Below, piece by piece: positions 52,327 through 61,793 of a stretch of DNA of 64,000 bases. The notes beneath the pieces were generated by a model that saw only the letters and a program-made list of their open reading frames with translations, was not told the origin of the DNA and did not search any database. Each line of letters starts with the position of its first letter. Position 1 is the first letter of the stretch. The stretch covers positions 40,951 to 104,950 of the forward strand of contig MEIF01000002.1 of the NCBI GenBank assembly GCA_001750645.1, in the 5' to 3' direction. The DNA is from Gammaproteobacteria bacterium AqS3 (GTDB taxonomy: Bacteria; Pseudomonadota; Gammaproteobacteria; MEIF01; AqS3). The position numbers and the translations under genes are program-made.

Positions 52327-53371
52327 CATCCATAACCTTCGCACCAGCAGCCAGACCGACTGCGATGCCCCAGACCCTCACACGATGCCTGTCCCACCAA
52401 CCGTTCTGTGCATCTTGTTCGGTCCCGGCATTACTCGCATCAACAGGACTGCTGTCCTCTGAGGACTGATTGCCTCCACCCACCAAGTCCGCCAGCAGTT
52501 CGCGCCGTTGTGGCCTGTGCCGAACAAATGCGCCGAACGATGCTCCGCCGCCGGCGCTGGCGAATGTCGATCCACTGATATAGACCGTAGTCCTGTCACG
52601 CAGCGACAGACTAACGCCGAGACCCGTGGAAACGCTCGTCCGGCGGTAATCGCATCCGATGCAGTCGTCCTGCCTGTCCAGCGCATCGCTGAGTGTCACC
52701 TGAATATCCGAGGTCGCACTGATACTGACAATGCTGTTAACTGCAAACGACACCGATGGGCTGACCGAGATCGTGTCGCCCCTATCCCATCTGCCGAAAC
52801 TGCGTATGTGCTCTGGCGGTCTGCGGACATACCCGAATGCAACTCTGAGAACGATGGGGTCATAAGTTCAATACAGGGAAACCCCGGCATTGAATGCACC
52901 GCTTAGCCGCTTAAAGTTCTCGCCCTCCGTCGCCCTGTTTTCCAGCAGATCAATGCCGAGCCAGCCGAACACCCCCGGTGTCTCATTCTCCGGTGATATG
53001 CTGCGGCTGATCTCTGCGGTGAGTATGCCGAGACGTGTGATGGTGTTCTTTTCGTCTCTCACCCTGAGATCGCTGAACAAATCTCTGAATGGGTCGGCGC
53101 TGCGGTTGTCCGTGTAGCTGCCGGTCAAACTCAGGCCAATTGCAGTCTTTTCCGTCAGGCCATAGCTGTATCCAACTTCAGCACTCAAATGGTCAGCAGT
53201 CTCGCTGCCATAGGCGGTGTGCCTGATGCTGTAACTGATCTCGGAACCACCCCCAGGTGCGAGCAGATTCTCAATCCTCAGCGGCAGCCCCTCGTCACCT
53301 TGGGCGGTGGCAAGCGTCACGGTGCAGGCCGCAAACAGCAGCACGAGGCGGAGGCTACGATCTGACCTCAC
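52316..53371 (-). pseudogene. Outer-membrane beta-barrel, copy 3, interrupted by an in-frame TGA
   Basis: From GTG 53371 (overlapping the C39 stop) the frame is homologous to copy 1 throughout, with a signal peptide (LRLVLLFAACTVTLATAQG). It holds 350 sense codons apart from a TGA at 52868-52870, where copies 1 and 4 have CGG (LYRTYDP). Both sides remain in frame and the downstream part is well preserved, so the stop is recent or read through. If untranslated beyond it, the operon lacks its channel and might rely on another copy. Confidence 0.8.
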
Positions 53372-53982
53372 CGGACTGTGGTCTGTCGCATAAACCGCAG
53401 GGCTTCGTAGGCCGCCGCCGCACCCTCAGGCGTTTGGAAAAAATCGCGGCGCATCGGATGCCCTTTAAGCTTAGGAAGGATCAGCAACACCTTGCCCGTC
53501 CCCTCGCCTTCGGCATCCCACAGCTCAACGAACTGATGCCGGAGCAGCCGGCGGTTGCCCCAGGATGGATCGGCCAGGGCGACGAGGCCGTCGGCGCGGA
53601 TGCCGCGAATGACGGAGAAGTGACCCTCTCCCCTGTGGACGAGATGCACGATTGCGGGGATTTTCAGCCTCAGCAGATCGGTCAGCGGCATCCGGATGCC
53701 GACCGCCCTGAACCCGTAGGTGTCAGAGGCAGCCGCCAAGTCTGCGAACGAGGCGGCCTCGGATTTTTGCATCCGTTGCAGCACCCCCGCCTCGTTCGCA
53801 TTCACCCCGTAGAACTCCCGCAGAAGGGTCGCCAGAGCCGCCGCACCGCACGAGTAGTCCAAGTCCTGCATCTCCACCCGATCCCGCTGAAGCTCTCGCC
53901 AGGTTTGGGAGGGTGCCGGAAGCCATTGCAGTTTCACCGCCTGGCCGGATTGCTGCCCAGAAGCCAATACTGAAATCAGCAA
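53368..53982 (-). CDS. Exported C39-family peptidase, copy 3
   Basis: The 204-residue reading uses TTG 53982; the true start is uncertain because the region has no ATG. Active-site residues are Gln39, Cys45 (DYSCGAAA), His121 (EGHFSVIRG) and Asp138 (LADPSWG). It is close to copy 1 over its full length with no insertions or deletions in the catalytic domain. The hydrophobic N-terminus (LISVLASGQ plus upstream Val/Ile residues) points to export. It lies 40 bases after its substrate gene. Confidence 0.84.
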   Translation of the reverse strand: MLISVLASGQQSGQAVKLQWLPAPSQTWRELQRDRVEMQDLDYSCGAAALATLLREFYGVNANEAGVLQRMQKSEAASFADLAAASDTYGFRAVGIRMPLTDLLRLKIPAIVHLVHRGEGHFSVIRGIRADGLVALADPSWGNRRLLRHQFVELWDAEGEGTGKVLLILPKLKGHPMRRDFFQTPEGAAAAYEALRFMRQTTVR

Positions 53983-54022
53983 GACAGAGGCCAGGGCGAT
54001 GACTGTTATGGCTCCGGCTGTA

Positions 54023-54970
54023 TTAAAAAAGGCTCACATTGGTGGGTTGACGGCTCACACTGGGGGATCGGCTGCCCCGGGATGGTGAGCGGTGCACGGT
54101 TAGCGTGCAGCTGTTTCCCGTGCAAGAGAACGTCTGATGGCCCCCAGTCCTGTTCCCAGAAGAAGAGCCCGTCTGAACGCCGATGCCACCAAAGTTGTAC
54201 CCATAAAGAGAATAAATGTGTCCGTCAGACAGGGGCATATACAGCTGGCTAAGTTCTGACTGGTCGTATTCCTCGCCTTCTTCCTCCAATAGCCAGCCGC
54301 CGTTCGGGAGGGACGATCTGTTCTGCGTGGTTGTGCTGGTTTTGGGGTGGAGCATGTTATTTAGCTTTGTCCGAACCTCTGCCATGATCTGATTTTTCAG
54401 AAACTCGGCCTTAGCTTCGGAATCAAAGTCCTCCCTATAAAAGTCCTCCCTCATACGATCATCGTAGTCCTTTGCGTTTTTAATCTCTTGGCGGATGTGA
54501 TCTCTTATCGCTTTGTATAGCACTTCGCCAACTTGTGCTAGCAGACTTGCCGCACCTATTTGACTTTGCATTTTCGTCATTTCTGCATGAAGAATAGCCT
54601 CAGGTATTGTTTTTGGATTTTCCAGCGTCCCGAATGCTTCATCCACTTGGAATTTAGTGTAACCCAAATAAAACGCCGCCCTTCTACGAATTTCCAGCGC
54701 ATGAGTTAATGACCCTTTGCCAGTTGCACCTTGGATCGTATACTCTAAGATAACCAATAATACGGGAATAATCGCCTCCCCCGTAATCTTTTGCATCTCC
54801 TCCTCGCTCAGAAACTGAGTTTGCAGCGGGACATCGCCATGAAATGCGAATGCGAGATCGTCATTGACGAGTGACGGTCGCTCATTAGCGAACGCAGGAT
54901 GTTCCCCTCCCAACGCAAACGATGCCGGAAAAAGGAACACGGCGATTAAAGCAACAGTTAGTTTTTTCAT
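54023..54970 (-). CDS. Sec-exported substrate with leader-like motif, copy 3
   Basis: The 315-residue protein shares its first 50 residues almost exactly with copy 1, then has FLSEEEMQKITG ending at Gly64 and a hydrophobic run (AIIPVLLVILEYTI). The middle is unrelated to copy 1: helical and charged (HALEIRRRAAFYLGYTKFQVDEAFG and on). From SSLPNGGWLLEEEGEEYDQ the C-terminus again matches copy 1, with small deletions in the Ser/Pro/Arg repeats, and ends NVSLF. Conserved ends with an exchanged middle recall polymorphic toxins or modular cargo. Confidence 0.75.
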   Translation of the reverse strand: MKKLTVALIAVFLFPASFALGGEHPAFANERPSLVNDDLAFAFHGDVPLQTQFLSEEEMQKITGEAIIPVLLVILEYTIQGATGKGSLTHALEIRRRAAFYLGYTKFQVDEAFGTLENPKTIPEAILHAEMTKMQSQIGAASLLAQVGEVLYKAIRDHIRQEIKNAKDYDDRMREDFYREDFDSEAKAEFLKNQIMAEVRTKLNNMLHPKTSTTTQNRSSLPNGGWLLEEEGEEYDQSELSQLYMPLSDGHIYSLYGYNFGGIGVQTGSSSGNRTGGHQTFSCTGNSCTLTVHRSPSRGSRSPSVSRQPTNVSLF

Positions 54971-55016
54971 GATGTCTACCCCTCCTGGGTGTGAACAAAA
55001 TCAACCTGACCTTTTC

Positions 55017-55044
55017 AAGGTATCAGAGTGGGGGGGGTTGTCAA
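55017..55044 (-). promoter_or_regulatory. Promoter of operon copy 3 with an 8-base C tract in the spacer
   Basis: TTGACA (55039-55044), 16-base spacer with eight C, extended -10 TGA-TACCTT (55017-55025). Otherwise near-identical to the copy-1 promoter, which has seven C. Confidence 0.65.
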
Positions 55045-55570
55045 GCCCCTCCAATTAGGCGGCTTACAGCCCTGTCTTTCTGCGGCTTCAGCGCCAGCGT
55101 CAGGCGGCATGTCCGCGAATTAAAGGCCGGGATGTGCCGGTGAAAATTAATCCGGCTGGAAGCAAGTCGACGATCAAATCGGATATCAGCAGAGTGATGC
55201 CTGATGGCTTTTCGCAGTCTTCGTCCTCCTGCTATCAGCAAGTTGGACACTCTCGAAACTTCGCAGTTGCGGTGCTGCGCAGTTGCACCGCATCAGCTCG
55301 TTGCCGATCTGATCGCATTGCAACACTGAAGGCTCTGACCTGCACCAGCCGTCTTGAAAATAGCCGGCGTCACCTCGGCATGCCGCTCTGCAATGTCTCG
55401 TCAGGTCGACTCTGCGCGCTCAAGGAACGGATGCAGGGAAAGTCCCTCAATGCCTTATCAAAGCCTGTCTCAGTCGCTGTCTGCCCCAGCCCTAGGCATC
55501 ATCAGACACGAGGCGGCAATCAGCTGAATTTGCGTCCGCAAAACCGGATGGCTGCCGCCCGCAGCATCCG
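55045..55570. other. Region without a supported gene
   Basis: The first 85 bases are the conserved upstream block of the three-gene operons. The rest holds a possible 147-codon plus-strand frame with no start signal or recognisable composition, which I do not accept as a gene. Confidence 0.5.
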
Positions 55571-55640
55571 TCAATAACCAAATGCAACACCCAGACGAGC
55601 GGCGGTGGCGGCATCCGAGCCTCTTCTGTCAATTGCCGCA
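55571..55640 (-). pseudogene. Very short barrel-tail scar
   Basis: The minus strand reads DAATAARLGVAFGY-stop, like the tail in the scar at 56142 (LAAAARLGAAVGLAG). Too short for certainty. Confidence 0.3.
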
Positions 55641-55747
55641 CAGTGCGATGCCGTCGCACTGCCGGTCGTCGTCGCGTGCCGAAGGTTGTACAGCTGTGCC
55701 GGAATGTGCTTATACTTTAAGTCGTTGGTCAGAGGAATTTTTCGGTT

Positions 55748-56152
55748 ATGTTTAAGGTTATGTCTAATTGGGTCTGGTTTCTGTTTTTCGCGGTGTATGT
55801 GTGTCTTTCTATGCTGCTGGACTCGGGCTTTTATCACCGGGTATTCTCTCTGGCGTTTTTTATCTCGCTTCGCGTGCTTGTTGCACTTGACAGAAAAGGC
55901 TCGGAAATCGCCTCTGTCACACTGCGGAAAATTGGCGCAACTTCTATGCCCTCATCTGTTGTGATACTGCACTCTTTTATTTTCTTTTTTCTCTGCGGCT
56001 TATTAGTGGAATTTTTGATTGTGTTTTTTGATATGCACCGTTCCGACCTGCTGTGGGTTGTGCTTGCGGGGTTTGTCGGGTGTCTCGCCCTGCTTTTATA
56101 TGCCTGGTTTTTAAGACGCTCCGAAAATCGGGAGGCTGAGGTCACCGCCTGA
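55748..56152 (+). CDS. Family-B small membrane protein, copy 2
   Basis: The 134-residue protein has four helices and is almost identical to copy 1 from ISLRVL to the end (RRSENREAEVTA); the first helix and the loop after it differ. The ATG at 55748 sits in the same TTTTTCGGTT context as copy 1; a second ATG at 55760 is possible. Upstream DNA (CAGCTGTGCCGGAATG) is also shared with copy 1. It is followed by a convergent scar of a barrel tail. Confidence 0.72.
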   Translation: MFKVMSNWVWFLFFAVYVCLSMLLDSGFYHRVFSLAFFISLRVLVALDRKGSEIASVTLRKIGATSMPSSVVILHSFIFFFLCGLLVEFLIVFFDMHRSDLLWVVLAGFVGCLALLLYAWFLRRSENREAEVTA

Positions 56153-56432
56153 CATCCATAACTTCCGCAGCGCCAGCCAAGCCGACTGCAGCACCCAGAC
56201 GAGCGGCGGCGGCCAAGTCTTGCCAAAACACGCTCCGAGTCGGTAGACTCCCGCCCCGTGCAGTCCATCCCGTCTCCGTCTCTTTCTTCCCGATGGAGCC
56301 GGGCGATCTGCCGCCGGGGGTGCTTACATTCCTTTGGCACCCCCCTTTGGCGCCAGGTCTCAGCGGGTCGCGGCTGTCGTCCATCTCTTGCAGCTCTGGA
56401 CGGCAGTCGTCGATTTCAATCTTCGCCCCCAT
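56142..56432 (-). pseudogene. Barrel-tail scar fused to unrelated sequence
   Basis: A 96-codon minus-strand frame ends LAAAARLGAAVGLAGAAEVMDVRR-stop, matching the last residues and stop of barrel copy 3 (VGLAAGAKVMDVRR). Everything before that is unrelated to barrels and probably non-coding. It overlaps the end of family-B copy 2 just as the real barrel overlaps copy 1. Confidence 0.5.
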
Positions 56433-56461
56433 GAACCTGCACCAGCCCCGCCCAGAGCCGC

Positions 56462-57799
56462 TCAGTCGTTGAGCAGCAGATCCTCGATGACGCGCTCGAG
56501 GTGGTTGAGCGAGTGGCACAGGCTGACGCGGGTGCAGCAGCTGGCGTAGGTCTGCATGACCGAGTCGCCCGAGCCCCAGCCGGCACGGTGCTCGGGATTG
56601 AGCCAGATCACGCGCTTGGCGCGCAGGTAGATCTCGCGCAGGTGGTGCAGCTCGGGGTCGCCGTAGTTGTTGCGGGCGTCGCCGAGGATGATGACCGTGG
56701 TGCGGCGGTTGACGTCCCGCAGCGCCAGCTCGTTGAAGTCCCGCAGCGAGCGGGCGTAGTCGGAAGAGCCCATGCCGTGCTCGCTGACGACGGCGCGGAT
56801 GGCGTCCTCGTAGGGGCGGCCGTCGAACAGGTCGGTGACCTCGCCCAGGCTCGAGGAGAAGGCGAATGAGCGCAGCTTGGGGACGACCTCGCTGAGGCCG
56901 TGGACGAACATCAGCAGAAACAGCGCGTACTGGGCGACCGAGCCGCTGACGTCGCACAGCACCATGATCTGCGGGCGGCTGACGCGCCTGGCGCTCCAGT
57001 AGAGGTCGACGATGGCGCCGTCGTAGGCGAGGTTGCGGCGCAGCGTCCGGCGCACGTTGAGCCGGCCGGTGCGCACCCGGCGGGCGCGGTTGGCGATGCG
57101 CGTGGCGAGCTTGCGCGCCATCTCCCGCACCAGGTCGTGCAGCTCCCTCTGGTAGTACCGGTCGATGCGCGCCAGATTCATGCGCCGCAGCATTTCCCGG
57201 CGCAGCTGCTTGCCGTCGGTGTCGCCGTAGAGCAGGAAGCGCGAATCGACGACGTCCTCGACCTGCTTCTGCAGCATGGCCAGGCGGTCCTGCAGGTGGT
57301 CGCCGGCCTCGGTCTCGCCGTTGAGGGTCAGGTCGCGGGCATCCTCGCGCATTTTTTCGAACTCGAGCTGCTGCAGGATCTTGCGCCGGTAGACCGGTTT
57401 CTGCGTGAAGTAGCGGATGTCGTCGAGGCCGACGTCCTGGGCGGCGCACTCGATCTCCGGCTGCATCTCCAGCGGCGAGGCCTGCAGCAGCTTCTGCGTG
57501 GCGCTGCTCAGCTCGACTTCGCGCACCAGGTCCTCGGGGATTTCCTCGCCGCTGAGAATCTGCGCGATCAGTTCGTCGTCGTCCTCAAGGTTGCCGAAGA
57601 AGCGCTCGAACACCCCGTCAAAGCGCTGCTTGTCGGCGACGGTCTTGGGCATGACCAGCGAGAGCGTGCGGTAGACGGTCTCACGATCGTCAAGGCCCGA
57701 GGCCTGCAGGGCGCTGGTGGCGTCGAGCACCTCCGCCGGCGAGACCCGAACCCCGGCGGTTCTCAGGGCGGCGGCGAAGCGACTCAGCGCGCGGCGCAC
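56462..57799 (-). CDS. VWA-domain protein (CoxE-like)
   Basis: The 445-residue protein has a helical N-terminal region and a von Willebrand A domain with a metal-ion site (CDVSGS; Asp283, Ser285, Ser287). It lies 6 bases after a MoxR-type AAA+ ATPase, the standard pairing in which the ATPase and the VWA protein act as a chaperone for metal-cofactor insertion or complex activation. The client here is unknown; no CO dehydrogenase or methanol dehydrogenase genes are in the window. Confidence 0.88.
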   Translation of the reverse strand: MRRALSRFAAALRTAGVRVSPAEVLDATSALQASGLDDRETVYRTLSLVMPKTVADKQRFDGVFERFFGNLEDDDELIAQILSGEEIPEDLVREVELSSATQKLLQASPLEMQPEIECAAQDVGLDDIRYFTQKPVYRRKILQQLEFEKMREDARDLTLNGETEAGDHLQDRLAMLQKQVEDVVDSRFLLYGDTDGKQLRREMLRRMNLARIDRYYQRELHDLVREMARKLATRIANRARRVRTGRLNVRRTLRRNLAYDGAIVDLYWSARRVSRPQIMVLCDVSGSVAQYALFLLMFVHGLSEVVPKLRSFAFSSSLGEVTDLFDGRPYEDAIRAVVSEHGMGSSDYARSLRDFNELALRDVNRRTTVIILGDARNNYGDPELHHLREIYLRAKRVIWLNPEHRAGWGSGDSVMQTYASCCTRVSLCHSLNHLERVIEDLLLND

Positions 57800-57805
57800 G
57801 GCGGG

Positions 57806-58762
57806 TCAGTTGACGGCGGAGGACGCCATCAGCTTGGGGACTTCCTTCTCGACCGCCTCGATGTCCTGCTGGTATTTCAGCACGACGTTGAGCGTCGAGC
57901 GCACCAGCTCGGGGGTGAGGGCGTCGGCGTTGAGCAGGGTCAGGGCGCGGGCCCAGTCGAGCGTCTCGCTGATCGCCGGGGATTTCTTCAGGTCCATCTC
58001 GCGCAGGGCGTGGATGAACTTCACCAGCTGCACCAGAAGGTCCTCGGCGATCTCGGGGACGCGCGCGGTGACGATGCGGCGCTCCAGCTCGACGTCGGGG
58101 AAGGGAATGTAGAGGTGCAGGCAGCGCCGCTTGAGCGCCTCGCTCATCTCCCGGGTGCTGTTGCTGGTCAGGATGATGAGCGGCTTGACGTCGGCCTGCA
58201 CCGAGCCGAGCTCGGGGATGGTCACCTGGTAGTCGGACAGCACCTCCAGCAGCATCGACTCGAACTCGGGGTCGGATTTGTCGACCTCGTCGATGAGCAG
58301 CACGGCCCCGCCGGGCTGGGTCAGGGCGCGCAGCAGCGGCCTGGGCTCGAGGAAGTTCTCGGAGAAGAACAGGTCGTTGAAGCCGTGCAGCGCCTCGACC
58401 CCGGCGTCGAGCGAGTCGACGTCGCCGATGGCGTCGGCGATGCGCTCTTTGAGCATCTGCGTGTAGAGCAGCTGCTTGCCGTACTTCCACTCGTAGATCG
58501 ACTTGGCCTCGTCGAGGCCCTCATAGCACTGCAGCCGCACCAGCTCCCGCTCGGTGATGGCCGCCAGCGCCCGGGCCAGCTCGGTCTTGCCGACCCCGGG
58601 CGGGCCCTCGACCAGCACCGGCTTGTCGATGCGGTCGGCCAGATAGACCGCCGTGGCGATGTTCTTGTTGCAGATATAGCCCTGTCCGGCCAGGTGTTTG
58701 ATGATGGAGTCGGGTTCCGCCAGCACAGCCCCCGCCGATTTTTTGCCCTTGGATGCGCTCAA
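57806..58762 (-). CDS. MoxR-family AAA+ ATPase
   Basis: The 318-residue protein has Walker A GPPGVGKT (53-60), Walker B LLIDEVDK, sensor 1 LTSN and an arginine-rich region (EALKRRCLHLYI). It is followed directly by the CoxE-like VWA gene. It should form a hexamer that remodels a client with the VWA partner. Start ATG 58762; it is divergent from family-A copy 4. Confidence 0.92.
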   Translation of the reverse strand: MSASKGKKSAGAVLAEPDSIIKHLAGQGYICNKNIATAVYLADRIDKPVLVEGPPGVGKTELARALAAITERELVRLQCYEGLDEAKSIYEWKYGKQLLYTQMLKERIADAIGDVDSLDAGVEALHGFNDLFFSENFLEPRPLLRALTQPGGAVLLIDEVDKSDPEFESMLLEVLSDYQVTIPELGSVQADVKPLIILTSNSTREMSEALKRRCLHLYIPFPDVELERRIVTARVPEIAEDLLVQLVKFIHALREMDLKKSPAISETLDWARALTLLNADALTPELVRSTLNVVLKYQQDIEAVEKEVPKLMASSAVN

Positions 58763-58909
58763 CGCAATAACTCTGAGCCGCGCGGCGAGGGCGGATTATA
58801 GACACGCCCCCGTCCGCGCCCTTGACTGCACCGCGCACGGGGCGGGCCGGGGGGCTGCCGGCCTTGACTACAATTTCGGCGTCGCGGCGCCGATTGCGGA
58901 AAAGGCAGG

Positions 58910-59431
58910 ATGAAACCACAGGGACGGGATCTGCAGGAGCAGCGGCTGGAGCGCGAGCGGCAGATTGAGAATCTGCGAGCGCATCTTGATCCGTATTCCT
59001 TTCACTCCAAGCTGAGCAATTGGATGCTCACAGTCATACTTCTCGGCTCTGTTGCCTCGTCTCACATTGGCGGCATCAATGACAGCATTGTGGTAGTGAT
59101 TGTCGATCTCGTGCTGCTGGCTATGGTCGCCTTTATTTGGCTGAGTCGTCATTTTTTAGGTGCAGCGGTCAAGGAGGAGGTGAAACAATTGGGCGTCAGA
59201 GAAATGGCGCTGCAGTTTGAGAAAAGCCGAAAATTTTCCGGCCATTTGACCGCCGCCCTGATGGTCGGCCTTGTTTTCTGGGGCGGCGGCGTTCTGGTCG
59301 GTACGTTTGATTTTCAGCTCGTATTTTTTGCCGTGGTTTTGGCTTTATTTGCATTTTCTGCCTTCACATATTCAAAAAACTCAAAAAATGAAGACAAGGC
59401 TCGGCGACTTGCGGAGCAGGACGGCATCTGA
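58910..59431 (+). CDS. Family-A small membrane protein, copy 4
   Basis: The 173-residue protein begins with QGRDLQEQRLERERQIENLRAHLDPYSFHSKLSNW, then has four helices with the central loop VREMALQFEKSRKFSG and tail NEDKARRLAEQDGI. It is closest to copy 5 at 62845 and more distant from copies 1-3. The promoter differs from the array genes. No barrel gene lies beside it, only a short unremarkable stretch, so it is an orphan of the system. Confidence 0.72.
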   Translation: MKPQGRDLQEQRLERERQIENLRAHLDPYSFHSKLSNWMLTVILLGSVASSHIGGINDSIVVVIVDLVLLAMVAFIWLSRHFLGAAVKEEVKQLGVREMALQFEKSRKFSGHLTAALMVGLVFWGGGVLVGTFDFQLVFFAVVLALFAFSAFTYSKNSKNEDKARRLAEQDGI

Positions 59432-59705
59432 CGCAGCCGGCGGGGGCGGCGTGATGATCTGTCCCCGCTGTCAAAAAGGCAATCGGCATGTCCGCAAATG
59501 CTTGCAGAGCCGGGCTTTTTTGTGATTTTGTGATGCGGGTCTCCTTGTCCAAAACCCCTTGAACCATCATCCCCCTCGTTGCCGTTATTGGATAGTCGGG
59601 AGCTGAACAAATGGAAGCCTTCTATGAGACGGAACGATTCAGTAGCCGAGCAGTGCGCCCCTATAATCGCCGCCGTCTGAAAACCGCTTATTGCCCGGTG
59701 TTGAG

Positions 59706-60854
59706 ATGCGAGTGAATATTCGACCCGAAATGTTCAAGTGGGCCAGGGAACGCGCGGGCATGAGCGTGGATGCCTTGGCCGCCAAATTCCCGCGCTACGC
59801 CGAGTGGGAGAGGGGGGAGGCCAAGCCGACGCTTAAGCAGCTGGAAAAGTTTGCCGATGCCGCGCATGTTGCATTCGGAAGCCTCTTCTTGGATTCCCCA
59901 CCCGAGGAGTATTTGCCGATCCCCGATTTTCGCACGCTGCACAACCGGCAGCTGCGGCATCCCAGCCCGGATCTGTTTGACATGATCCTCATCTGCCAGC
60001 AGCGCCAAGATTGGTATCGGGACCACTGCGTCTCTGAAGAGTACGACGATCCGCTGCCATTCATCGGCTCGGTGACGCGCAGGCAGTCCGTCAAGCAGGT
60101 GGCCGCCTCCATAAGGGAGACCATCGGCTTTGACTTGAAGGCTCGGAGTGAATGCAGAACCTGGGAGGCAGCCCTGAAGCATTTCATCACCGCTGCTGAC
60201 GAGGCGGGCGTCTTGGTGATGTGCAGCGGCATCGTGCGCAACAACACCCGCCGCAAATTGAAGGTGGAAGAGTTTCGCGGCTTCACGCTCGCCGACGACA
60301 TTGCCCCGCTGATTTTTATCAACGGAAGCGACACGAAGTCGGCGCAGATGTTCACGCTGGCCCACGAGCTGGCGCATCTGTGGCTGGGCCAGTCGGCCCT
60401 GTCCACGGCGCACATAAACCGTGACGAGGAACAAAAGATCGAGCAGTGGTGCAATGCGGTCGCCGCCGAGATATTGGTTCCTCTCGATGTGTTGCGGGAC
60501 GAAGTCAATGCCGGCGAACCGGTTGGCGATGCGGTCAAACGGCTCGCCCGCCGATTCAAGGTGAGCGCGCTGGTCATTCTGCGGAGATTGTTTGATATCG
60601 GAATCATTTCCCGCCCCGACTTCAGGCGTTTATATGATGCTGAATTGCAGCGCTTGACCGACTTGGCTGACACTCGAGGCGGAGGCAACTTTTATCTGTC
60701 CCAAGCCACCCGGCTGAGCAGGCGATTTGCATGCGCCCTGGTTGAAAACGTCCTGGAAGGCGGGACGCTGCACAGGGATGCGCTGCATCTGCTCGGCTAT
60801 AAAAGGCTCGACACCTTTGACAATCTGGGACGCAGTCTGGGCTACCCGATCTGA
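59706..60854 (+). CDS. XRE-HTH plus ImmA/IrrE-type metallopeptidase, antitoxin-like
   Basis: ATG 59706 gives 382 residues: an N-terminal helix-turn-helix (MFKWARERAGMSVDALAAKF...YAEWERGEAKPTLKQLEKFA), then a zinc peptidase domain with AHELAHLWL (His220, Glu221, His224). The gene overlaps the following DUF4411 gene by one base (TGATG). This fused arrangement is known as the antitoxin partner of PIN-type DUF4411 toxins. It probably also represses its own promoter. Confidence 0.85.
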   Translation: MRVNIRPEMFKWARERAGMSVDALAAKFPRYAEWERGEAKPTLKQLEKFADAAHVAFGSLFLDSPPEEYLPIPDFRTLHNRQLRHPSPDLFDMILICQQRQDWYRDHCVSEEYDDPLPFIGSVTRRQSVKQVAASIRETIGFDLKARSECRTWEAALKHFITAADEAGVLVMCSGIVRNNTRRKLKVEEFRGFTLADDIAPLIFINGSDTKSAQMFTLAHELAHLWLGQSALSTAHINRDEEQKIEQWCNAVAAEILVPLDVLRDEVNAGEPVGDAVKRLARRFKVSALVILRRLFDIGIISRPDFRRLYDAELQRLTDLADTRGGGNFYLSQATRLSRRFACALVENVLEGGTLHRDALHLLGYKRLDTFDNLGRSLGYPI

Positions 60855-61342
60855 TGGCATATATCTTGGATGCCAATGTTTTCATAGATGCGAAGAAGAA
60901 GTATTACGACTTGGGTGTCTGTCCCGCCTTTTGGGATTGGCTTATTCAGCAGGGCGGTGCAGGAAGAGTTTTTAGCATTGAGCAGGTCAGGGAGGAGTTG
61001 ATGCAAGGAACTGATGAACTGGCGGATTGGGCGAAAGGGCATGAAGAACTGTTTATGAAATTGGAGGATTCAGACTTGGGAATGATGAACGAAATCTTTA
61101 AATGGGTTCAGGGGCAGGGCTTTGTCTCCAAGGCTATCGATAGATTTCGCAACAAGCCGGCTGACTGTTCGCTGATCGCATACTCAAAGACCCATGACCA
61201 CATCCTTGTGACTCATGAAACATTTTCCGATACCAAGAAAAGGGTCAAAATTCCGACAGTCTGCACAGCCATGGGGGTTAAATTCACCGATCCATTTGAG
61301 ATGCTCAGGCGGGAGCGGCCTCGTTTTGTTCTCGAGAATTGA
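60854..61342 (+). CDS. DUF4411 PIN-like toxin
   Basis: The 162-residue protein starts YILDANVFIDAKKKYY, with Asp6 as first acidic ligand of a PIN-type RNase site, and ends with IAYSKTHDHILVTHE and KIPTVCTAMGVKFTDPFEMLR, typical of DUF4411. It would cleave RNA when released from the upstream partner. Translationally coupled to it. Assignment is strong from motifs and gene order. Confidence 0.82.
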   Translation: MAYILDANVFIDAKKKYYDLGVCPAFWDWLIQQGGAGRVFSIEQVREELMQGTDELADWAKGHEELFMKLEDSDLGMMNEIFKWVQGQGFVSKAIDRFRNKPADCSLIAYSKTHDHILVTHETFSDTKKRVKIPTVCTAMGVKFTDPFEMLRRERPRFVLEN

Positions 61343-61369
61343 TCTGCCTTTGGTTGGCTTGCTGCCTGA

Positions 61370-61780
61370 GTCGGTGACATAGACGCAGGCGGGGCTGGAA
61401 TTTCCCATCCGGCGCAGCTGCCCGGGTTTAGGGGTCTGGTTGAGCGGCTGTTCAAAAACCTTGACGTTGCGTGCGAGCCGATCGAACGTGCGGCCATCAG
61501 GTCTCGTCAATTTGACACGGCTGTCAGCCTGCTGGAGGCAAGAATTTGCGGGGGGCGTGAGAAAGTGAGGAGGGCGCTGGAGAGCATCTTAAAAATCAAC
61601 CCCGATCTTGATATCAGGAAGGCGACCGAGACCCATAAGGCACTGCTGGAACTCGGCAGAAATCGTGAGGGACAGATGCAATTGGTCACCACCAACTTTG
61701 ACCGTCTGTTTGAGGTCGCCCACAATGTCGGCGAGTATGTCAGGGGGATGGCGCACACCAACGGCATCGAGTCATTCTGA
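61370..61780 (+). pseudogene. Fragment of a SIR2-like domain protein
   Basis: The open stretch reads GGAGISHPAQLPGFRGLVERLFKNL, then LVTTNFDRLFEVAHN, the GAG-S and TTNFD motifs of SIR2-like NAD-binding domains. It lacks a start and about 10 N-terminal residues, and ends soon after TTNFD, well short of a full domain. Such proteins are often antiphage NADases; this one is broken. Confidence 0.7.
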
Positions 61781-61793
61781 GCGCTCCTGAAGC

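Noticed and set aside
56900..58801. 633-codon frame antisense to the VWA and MoxR genes
   Set aside because: Both genes on the minus strand have complete catalytic motifs; the antisense product has none.
59452..59524. Short zinc-ribbon-like peptide (CPRCQKGNRHVRKC)
   Set aside because: Only 23 codons, no upstream gene context; most likely chance or a scar.
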